Shown piece after piece: positions 1 to 7,599 of a stretch of 7,599 nucleotides of DNA. This stretch comes from Comamonadaceae bacterium (GTDB taxonomy: Bacteria; Pseudomonadota; Gammaproteobacteria; Burkholderiales; Burkholderiaceae_C). Below the pieces are notes generated by a model. That model ran no database searches and had not been told where the DNA came from. It saw only the letters and a program-made list of their open reading frames with translations. The stretch spans positions 1 to 7,599 of the forward strand of contig CANGZO010000111.1 in NCBI GenBank assembly GCA_947458305.1, in the 5' to 3' direction. Position 1 is the first letter of the stretch, and every line of letters begins with the position of its first letter. The position numbers were made by a program, and so were the translations under genes.

Positions 1-2642
<2,642 letters not shown>

Positions 2643-2645
2643 GTG

Positions 2646-3737
2646 ATGGGGCGCGCTTTCAATTTCTCGGCGGGCCCCGCCGTCATGCCCGAGGCCGTGT
2701 TGCAGCAAGCCGCATCCGAGATGCTGGATTGGCATGGCTCGGGCATGAGCGTGATGGAGATGAGCCACCGCGGCAAGGAGTTCATCAGCATTTACGAGCA
2801 GGCCGAAGCGGACCTGCGCGAGCTGCTGGCCGTGCCGGCTCACTTCAAGATTTTGTTCATGCAAGGCGGCGGCTTGGCTGAAAACGCCATCGTGCCGCTG
2901 AACCTGTCGCAAGGCGGGGCCATGGACTTTGTGCTCACGGGCAGCTGGAGCCAAAAGTCGCTCAAGGAAGCGGGTAAATTCGGCACGGCGCGTGTGGCCG
3001 CCACGGCGCAAGCCGACGGCTTTACCACCCTGCCCGCGCCAGCCACTTGGCAGATCGGCGCTGACAGCCGTTACGTGCACATTTGCAGCAATGAAACCAT
3101 CCACGGCGTGGAGTTTCACCAGCTGCCAGACCTCAAAGCCCTAGGGTGTGACGCCCCTTTGGTGGTGGATTTTTCCTCGCATGTGGCTTCGCGCCCGGTG
3201 GACTGGTCGCGCGTGGGTTTGGCCTTTGGCGGTGCACAAAAGAATTTGGGCCCAGCAGGTCTGACCTTGGTGATCGTGCGCGAAGACCTGATGGGCCACG
3301 CCCTGCCCCATTGTCCCAGCGCCTTTGACTACAAACTGGTGGCCGACAACCAGTCCATGTACAACACGCCGCCCACTTACAGCATCTACATCGCCGGGCT
3401 GGTGTTCCAGTGGCTCAAGAAAAACGGTGGTATTGCCGCCATGGAGCAGCGCAACATCGCCAAGGCACAGTTGCTCTATGACTTCCTAGACAGCTCCAGC
3501 CTGTTTGAAAACCGTGTCGCCAAAGACTGCCGCTCGCGCATGAACGTGCCCTTCTTCTTGCGCGACGAATCGCGCAACGACGCTTTTTTGGCCGGGGCCA
3601 AAGCTGCCAATTTGCTGCAACTCAAGGGCCACAAATCAGTCGGCGGCATGCGCGCCAGCATTTACAACGCCATGCCCATCGAAGGCGTGCAGGCGCTGGT
3701 GGCGTACATGCGCGAATTTGAAAAAACACAGGCCTGA
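2646..3737 (+). CDS. serC: Phosphoserine aminotransferase
   Basis: This is a pyridoxal-phosphate enzyme of the cytoplasm. It converts 3-phosphohydroxypyruvate and glutamate to phosphoserine and 2-oxoglutarate in serine synthesis, and the analogous 4-phosphohydroxythreonine step in pyridoxal phosphate synthesis. The protein is 363 residues from the ATG, the normal family length. It opens with the signature NFSAGPA (6-12), followed by MSHRGKEF with His41 and Arg42, the substrate-phosphate contacts in E. coli. Cofactor-site residues are present: Trp101, Thr151 in SNETIHG, Asp175 in VVDFSSH, Gln198, and Lys199 in GAQKNLGPAG as the Schiff-base lysine. Asn240-Thr241 come from the neighbouring subunit. 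The C-terminus carries the expected GHKSVGGMRASIYNAM motif. It lies between gyrA and pheA, a common Burkholderiales order. Nothing is truncated or missing. The only doubt is the start, since a GTG one codon upstream is also possible. Confidence 0.96.
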   Translation: MGRAFNFSAGPAVMPEAVLQQAASEMLDWHGSGMSVMEMSHRGKEFISIYEQAEADLRELLAVPAHFKILFMQGGGLAENAIVPLNLSQGGAMDFVLTGSWSQKSLKEAGKFGTARVAATAQADGFTTLPAPATWQIGADSRYVHICSNETIHGVEFHQLPDLKALGCDAPLVVDFSSHVASRPVDWSRVGLAFGGAQKNLGPAGLTLVIVREDLMGHALPHCPSAFDYKLVADNQSMYNTPPTYSIYIAGLVFQWLKKNGGIAAMEQRNIAKAQLLYDFLDSSSLFENRVAKDCRSRMNVPFFLRDESRNDAFLAGAKAANLLQLKGHKSVGGMRASIYNAMPIEGVQALVAYMREFEKTQA

Positions 3738-3757
3738 AGTCCCTCCAGCAGGCCGCC

Positions 3758-3772
3758 AGAAAGAAGACGAGA
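3758..3772 (+). promoter_or_regulatory. Purine-rich ribosome-binding region before pheA
   Basis: The 36-base spacer between serC and pheA ends in an almost unbroken run of A and G (AGAAAGAAGACGAGA) just before the ATG at 3774. It resembles a loose Shine-Dalgarno region without a clean AGGAGG core. It is the only intergenic space in the window large enough for its own ribosome site. I see no leader peptide or attenuator in the spacer. Confidence 0.4.
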
Positions 3773-3773
3773 C

Positions 3774-4874
3774 ATGAGCCAACAACCCATTCAGTCGGAT
3801 GCCTTGGGCGCTTTGCGGGTGCAAATTGATGCACTGGACAAACAACTGCTGAGCCTGCTGAACCAACGCGCCCATGTGGCCGAGCAAGTGGGCGAGATCA
3901 AGCGCGCCGAAGGTTCGCCGTTCTTTCGGCCTGATCGCGTGGCCCAGGTCATCGACAAGATCACCAGCGCCAACCCTGGTCCGCTGAAAAACGAACACAT
4001 CGCCTCCATCTGGCGCGAGATCATGTCGGCCTGCTTGGCACTGGAAGCGCCACAGCGCGTGGCGGTGCTCGGCCCACAAGGCACGTTTTGTGAACAAGCC
4101 GCCATCGAGTTTTTTGGCAGTGCGGCCAACCTGATTTATTGCGCCAATTTCGACGAAGTCTTCCATGCCACCGCTGCGGGCACGGCCCAGTATGGCGTGG
4201 TGGGTATGGAAAACTCCACCGAAGGCGTGGTCGCGCGCTCGCTCGATTTGTTCTTGCGCTCGCCCGTGCATGTGGTGGGTGAAGTCAGCCTGCAGGTGCG
4301 CTTCAATTTGCTGCGCCAGCTCAATTCCGACGCGGGCATTGAGGTGGTGATGGCGCATCCGCAAGCGCTGGCCCAGTGTCAGGGCTGGCTGTCCAAGCAC
4401 CTGCCGCATGTGGAGCGCCGCGCGGTGTCGAGTAATGCCGAAGGCGCTCGCTTGGCGGCCACCAACCCGGCATGGGCGGCCCTGGCCAGCGAGCGCGCCG
4501 CCAGTCAGTTTGGCCTGCACATCGTGCACCACGCCATCCAGGACGAGGCCTTCAATCGCACGCGCTTTGCCGTGATCACGCTGCCCCAAACCCTGGCCAC
4601 GCCTCCGGCTTCGGGCAAGGACTGCACCAGCCTGGTGGTGTCGGTGCCCAACCGCCCGGGCGCGGTGCACGATTTGCTGGTGCCGCTCAAAAACAACGGC
4701 GTGTCCATGACGCGCTTTGAATCGCGCCCCGCCAAATCCGGCCAGTGGGAGTATTACTTCTACATCGACCTGCAAGGCCACATCAGCGAGCCGCACGTGG
4801 CGGCGGCCTTGCAAGAGTTGCAAGGCCTGTGCGCGTTTTACAAGGTGCTGGGTTCTTACCCCGTGCCCGAGTGA
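3774..4874 (+). CDS. pheA: Bifunctional chorismate mutase / prephenate dehydratase (P-protein)
   Basis: This enzyme rearranges chorismate to prephenate, then dehydrates and decarboxylates it to phenylpyruvate, the committed route to phenylalanine. Its 366 residues show three parts in order. The first is an AroQ-type helical mutase domain (about 10-92), with Arg15, Arg32 and Lys43 spaced as E. coli Arg11, Arg28 and Lys39. The second is the dehydratase domain (about 95-275), opening with GPQGTF (100-105) and carrying the catalytic TRF motif at Thr263-Arg264-Phe265. The third is a C-terminal ACT domain (about 283-362). The ACT domain has NRPGAV (Gly296, the GALV region) and ESRP (316-319), which bind phenylalanine in homologues, so feedback inhibition is likely. 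Two oddities stand out. Val56 replaces the usual active-site Glu of the mutase, and Gly144-Met145 replaces Pro-Val/Ile in the VPxENS motif. Glu91 aligns with E. coli Gln88, which I also recall as Glu in Pseudomonas-type P-proteins. The stop is 7 bases before tyrA. Confidence 0.95.
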   Translation: MSQQPIQSDALGALRVQIDALDKQLLSLLNQRAHVAEQVGEIKRAEGSPFFRPDRVAQVIDKITSANPGPLKNEHIASIWREIMSACLALEAPQRVAVLGPQGTFCEQAAIEFFGSAANLIYCANFDEVFHATAAGTAQYGVVGMENSTEGVVARSLDLFLRSPVHVVGEVSLQVRFNLLRQLNSDAGIEVVMAHPQALAQCQGWLSKHLPHVERRAVSSNAEGARLAATNPAWAALASERAASQFGLHIVHHAIQDEAFNRTRFAVITLPQTLATPPASGKDCTSLVVSVPNRPGAVHDLLVPLKNNGVSMTRFESRPAKSGQWEYYFYIDLQGHISEPHVAAALQELQGLCAFYKVLGSYPVPE

Positions 4875-4881
4875 GCGCGCG

Positions 4882-5778
4882 GTGAAGTTCCAACGCCTGG
4901 CCCTGATTGGCTGCGGCCTGATGGGCGGCTCGTTTGCGCTCGCCCTGCGCCAAGCGGGCCTGGTGCAGCACATCACGGGTTTTAGCGCCTCCGAAAAAAC
5001 ACGCCTACGCGCCGTTGAGCTGGGTGTCATCGACCAAGCCTGCCGCAGTGTGGCCGAGGCGGTGCAAGGTGCCGATTTGGTCTTGCTGGCCGTACCCGTG
5101 GGTGCGATGCACAGCAGCTTTGCCGCCATGCGCGATGCGCTGGCACCGCAGGCACTGCTGATGGACGTGGGCTCTACCAAATGCGATGTGGTCGCGGCAG
5201 CCCAGGCCGCTTTGGGCGAACGCCTCAATTGCTTGGTACCCGCTCACCCGATTGCGGGCAAGGAAGTCGCTGGCATCGAGCATGCCGAGGCCACGCTGTA
5301 CCAAGCGCGCCGCACCATCCTCACGCCTCTGCCGCAAAACAGCATCCGCCAAATCAAAACGGCGAGCGAAGTCTGGACCGCGATTGGCAGCCATGTGAGC
5401 CACATGACGCCCGAGGCGCATGACGCTACCTTTGCGGCTGTCAGCCACTTGCCTCACCTGCTGGCCTTTGCAGCCGTCAATGCGATCACCTCGCAGCCGC
5501 ATGGCGCAGCGTTTTTGGAGATGGCTGGCCCGGGCTTTCGAGATTTTTCGCGTATCGCAGCCAGTGACTCGGCCGTCTGGCGCGACATCCTGAGCGCCAA
5601 CCGGGCCGAAGTGCTCACGCAGATAGCGCACTTTCGCACTGCGCTCGATCAATTTGAAAACACTTTGAAGCAAGGCGACACCGCCGCGCTGCAACACCTG
5701 ATTCAACAAGCCAGCGATACGCGCTCGGCCTGGACGCTGCAAGCGGGCAACGCTTGCGGCACTGCCTCTGAAGACTGA
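4882..5778 (+). CDS. tyrA: Prephenate (or arogenate) dehydrogenase, TyrA family
   Basis: This enzyme oxidatively decarboxylates prephenate to 4-hydroxyphenylpyruvate, or arogenate to tyrosine, with NAD(P)+. I place the start at GTG 4882, giving 298 residues, because the nucleotide-binding motif LIGCGLMGGS begins at residue 8 as in family members. The frame stays open upstream to an ATG at 4717, but those 55 codons lie inside pheA and resemble no TyrA. The N-terminal Rossmann domain (about 3-160) is followed by the helical dimerisation and catalytic domain. Family residues are visible: His122 in AHPIAGKE, the SHLPH motif at 188-192, and Arg220 in GPGFRDFSRIA. There is no ACT or mutase domain, so it is a stand-alone catalytic core. 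The end of the second beta strand reads GFSAS, without the acidic residue usual in strictly NAD-dependent enzymes. Short gaps to pheA (7 bases) and aroA (4 bases) suggest coupling. Whether it acts on prephenate, arogenate or both cannot be read from the sequence. Confidence 0.93.
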   Translation: MKFQRLALIGCGLMGGSFALALRQAGLVQHITGFSASEKTRLRAVELGVIDQACRSVAEAVQGADLVLLAVPVGAMHSSFAAMRDALAPQALLMDVGSTKCDVVAAAQAALGERLNCLVPAHPIAGKEVAGIEHAEATLYQARRTILTPLPQNSIRQIKTASEVWTAIGSHVSHMTPEAHDATFAAVSHLPHLLAFAAVNAITSQPHGAAFLEMAGPGFRDFSRIAASDSAVWRDILSANRAEVLTQIAHFRTALDQFENTLKQGDTAALQHLIQQASDTRSAWTLQAGNACGTASED

Positions 5779-5782
5779 ATCC

Positions 5783-7599
5783 ATGTTCTCCACCGCCTTC
5801 CTCGACCTCCCACCGCTGCAAGGCGCGTCCGGCACCGTCACACTGCCTGGCTCCAAAAGCATCTCGAACCGCGTGCTGCTGCTCTCAGCCCTGTGCCAAG
5901 GCACCACGGTGGTTCACGACCTGCTGGATTCGGACGACACCCGCGTCATGCTGGCCGCGCTGCGCCAACTGGGTTGCGGCGTGCAGGTGGATGGCACTAC
6001 AGTGACCATCACCGGCCTGGGTGGCAGCGCATGGCCAACTGAGGCGATTGAATTTTTCATGGGCAATGCGGGCACCGCCATGCGCCCGCTCACGGCGGCA
6101 TTGGCCGTGCAAGGCGGCGATTTCACGCTCAAGGGCGTGCCGCGTATGCATGAACGGCCCATCGGCGACTTGGTGGACGCCTTGCGTGAGTTGGGCTGCG
6201 CCATCGACTACCTGGGCAACGAGGGCTACCCGCCCCTGCGCGTGCGCCAGCCCACACTCCGGCTCGACAAGCCCATTCCTGTGCGCGGCGATGTGTCCAG
6301 CCAGTTCCTCACTGCCTTGCTGATGGCTCTGCCGCTGGCGGCGCAGGACCGCGCCATCACCATCGAGGTGGTAGGCGAACTCATCAGCAAGCCCTACATC
6401 GAGATCACCCTCAACCTGCTGGCGCGCTACGGCATCCAGGTCGAGCGCCAAGGCTGGGAGCGTTTTGTCATCCCAGCAGGCAGCCGTTACCAGTCACCGG
6501 GCAGCATCCACGTCGAGGCCGATGCCTCGTCGGCCAGCTACTTCATCGCACTCGGGGCCATCGCCCAAGGCAGCGGCATCCGCATTCAAGGCGTGGGCGC
6601 CGACTCCATACAGGGCGATATCCGCTTCATGGACGCCGCAGCGCAAATGGGTGCCCAAATCACCAGCGGCCCCAACTGGCTCGAAATTCAGCGTGGCGCT
6701 TGGCCCCTGAAGGGCATCACGCTCGACTGCAACCACATCCCCGACGCGGCCATGACGCTGGCCGTGATGGCGCTGTACGCCGATGGCCCCACCACACTGC
6801 GTAACATCGCCAGCTGGCGCGTGAAGGAAACCGACCGCATCGTGGCCATGGCCACCGAAAGCCGCAAACTGGGCGCCACGGTCGAAGAAGGCCCGGACTG
6901 GATCACCATCCACCCTCTGCCCACCGGAAAGTGGCAAAGCGCCAGCATCCACACCTACGACGACCACCGCGTCGCCATGTGTTTCTCGCTGGCGGCCTTC
7001 AACGCCGACCAGATACCGGTGCGCATCGAAGATCCCAAGTGCGTGGCCAAGACCTTCCCAGACTATTTCGAGGCTTTGTTCTCGGTGGCGCACACAGCCG
7101 CCCACAACATTCCGGTGATTTGCATCGATGGCCCCACCGCATCGGGCAAAGGCACGCTCGCCAGCCTCGTGGCCGCTGCTTTGGGTTACCACTACCTGGA
7201 TTCAGGCGCGCTCTACCGCGTGACCGCCCATGCCGCTTTGCAAGCGGGACTGACGCTGGAAGCCACCGACGAAGCGAAGATCGCCGACCTTGCCCGCAGC
7301 CTGCCCGTGCGCTTTGAGGGCGAGCAGGTGCTGTTGAACAACTTTGACGTGACCGATGCGATCCGCAGCGAGCAAGGCGGCATGAACGCCTCCAAAGTCT
7401 CCGTTTTGCCCGCCGTGCGCGAGGCGCTGGTGCAGTTGCAGCACAGTTTTCAGCGACTGCCGGGCCTCTTGGCCGACGGCCGCGACATGGGCACGGTGAT
7501 CTTTCCGAATGCGCCTTTGAAGGTGTTTTTGACCGCCAGCGCCGCAAAACGGGCCGAAAGACGGCATAAGCAATTGATTTTGAAGGGTTTTTCGGCTAA
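5783..7599 (+). CDS. aroA: Fused EPSP synthase (AroA) / cytidylate kinase (Cmk), 3' end outside window
   Basis: This is one uninterrupted reading frame encoding two enzymes; 605 codons are in the window and the frame runs off the right edge with no stop. The N-terminal part (about 1-435) is 3-phosphoshikimate 1-carboxyvinyltransferase, which joins shikimate-3-phosphate and phosphoenolpyruvate to make EPSP, the chorismate precursor. It carries PGSKSISNR with Lys25, Ser26 and Arg30; GNAGTAMRP with Gly97 and Pro102; RMHERPIGDL; SSQFLTALL; Asp321 in NHIPDAAM; Glu349 in RVKETDR; and the terminal KTFPDYFE. These match the E. coli-like class I enzymes, which are glyphosate-sensitive, and no known resistance change is visible. 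After a junction of about eight residues the cytidylate kinase begins. ATG 5783 lies 4 bases after the tyrA stop and has only a weak GAAG upstream, which suggests coupling. The same fusion is annotated in many Comamonadaceae. The TAA ending the window is out of frame. Confidence 0.95.
   Translation, partial: MFSTAFLDLPPLQGASGTVTLPGSKSISNRVLLLSALCQGTTVVHDLLDSDDTRVMLAALRQLGCGVQVDGTTVTITGLGGSAWPTEAIEFFMGNAGTAMRPLTAALAVQGGDFTLKGVPRMHERPIGDLVDALRELGCAIDYLGNEGYPPLRVRQPTLRLDKPIPVRGDVSSQFLTALLMALPLAAQDRAITIEVVGELISKPYIEITLNLLARYGIQVERQGWERFVIPAGSRYQSPGSIHVEADASSASYFIALGAIAQGSGIRIQGVGADSIQGDIRFMDAAAQMGAQITSGPNWLEIQRGAWPLKGITLDCNHIPDAAMTLAVMALYADGPTTLRNIASWRVKETDRIVAMATESRKLGATVEEGPDWITIHPLPTGKWQSASIHTYDDHRVAMCFSLAAFNADQIPVRIEDPKCVAKTFPDYFEALFSVAHTAAHNIPVICIDGPTASGKGTLASLVAAALGYHYLDSGALYRVTAHAALQAGLTLEATDEAKIADLARSLPVRFEGEQVLLNNFDVTDAIRSEQGGMNASKVSVLPAVREALVQLQHSFQRLPGLLADGRDMGTVIFPNAPLKVFLTASAAKRAERRHKQLILKGFSA
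7109..7599 (+). other. cmk: Cytidylate kinase domain of the AroA–Cmk fusion (partial)
   Basis: This is the C-terminal domain of the preceding gene, starting near residue 443 of the fusion. It transfers phosphate from ATP to CMP and dCMP. The P-loop is GPTASGKGT (450-458, Lys456). DSGALYR (473-479) supplies the arginine equivalent to E. coli Arg41, followed by DVTDAIRSE (Arg528), NASKVS and DGRDMGT (565-571), which form the CMP-binding side. About 160 of the usual 220 or so residues are present, ending at LILKGFSA. The final two bases AA fit the start of the Asn codon expected next. The lid region and C-terminal helix lie outside the window. Confidence 0.92.

Noticed and set aside
3729..3754. 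Inverted repeat GGCCT...AGGCC after serC as a terminator
   Set aside because: The stem is only 5 bases with a 14-base loop and no following T run, so it is not a credible terminator.
4717..4881. Upstream ATG extension of tyrA by 55 codons, overlapping the end of pheA
   Set aside because: The extension is an out-of-frame reading of the PheA ACT domain, unlike any TyrA N-terminus; GTG 4882 puts the Rossmann motif at its normal position.
3636..5228. A 530-codon open frame on the - strand crossing serC, pheA and tyrA
   Set aside because: It lies wholly opposite well-recognised genes. The translation is rich in His, Arg, Ala and Gln in the manner of GC-rich antisense frames and shows no domain I recognise. 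Long stop-free antisense frames are expected in such DNA.
6931..7317. A 128-codon + strand open frame overlapping the aroA–cmk junction
   Set aside because: It is a shifted frame of the fusion gene, Arg/His/Pro-rich, with no recognisable domain and no separate ribosome site.
7597..7599. TAA at the very end of the window as the stop of aroA–cmk
   Set aside because: It is out of frame; the gene's frame reads GCT then AA and the kinase domain is incomplete.

Overview
This window is a compact stretch of housekeeping chromosome. It holds five protein-coding genes, all on the + strand, with almost no space between them: gyrA, serC, pheA, tyrA and an aroA–cmk fusion gene. Base composition is fairly GC-rich and codon use looks even throughout. 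The protein sequences, the gene order and the fused EPSP synthase/cytidylate kinase point to a betaproteobacterium of the order Burkholderiales, most likely Comamonadaceae (Limnohabitans/Rhodoferax-like). This is inferred from remembered family sequences, not from a search.

Layout: bases 1-2642 are gyrA, complete except for the first base of its ATG, which lies just outside the window. serC follows with a 3-base gap (2646-3737). After a 36-base spacer comes pheA (3774-4874), then tyrA from a GTG start 7 bases after the pheA stop (4882-5778). The aroA–cmk fusion starts 4 bases after the tyrA stop (5783) and runs off the right edge inside the kinase domain. I see no RNA genes, mobile elements, CRISPR arrays, terminators or convincing internal promoters, and no gene-free stretch longer than 36 bases.

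Function: GyrA is the DNA-cleaving subunit of DNA gyrase. SerC makes phosphoserine for serine and also serves pyridoxal phosphate synthesis. AroA makes EPSP, the precursor of chorismate. PheA turns chorismate into prephenate and then phenylpyruvate. TyrA turns prephenate (or arogenate) toward tyrosine. Cmk phosphorylates CMP and dCMP. The tight spacing suggests cotranscription and translational coupling of serC-pheA-tyrA-aroA/cmk, perhaps by read-through from gyrA. The separate hisC-type aminotransferase gene that often sits between pheA and tyrA in related bacteria is absent here.

No new biological system is visible. The points that merit a second look are residue-level: Gln at the quinolone-contact position 83 of GyrA; Val in place of the conserved active-site Glu in the chorismate mutase domain of PheA; an unusual Gly-Met in the prephenate dehydratase VPxEN motif; and the nearly linker-free AroA–Cmk fusion, which has a possible internal start for the kinase.
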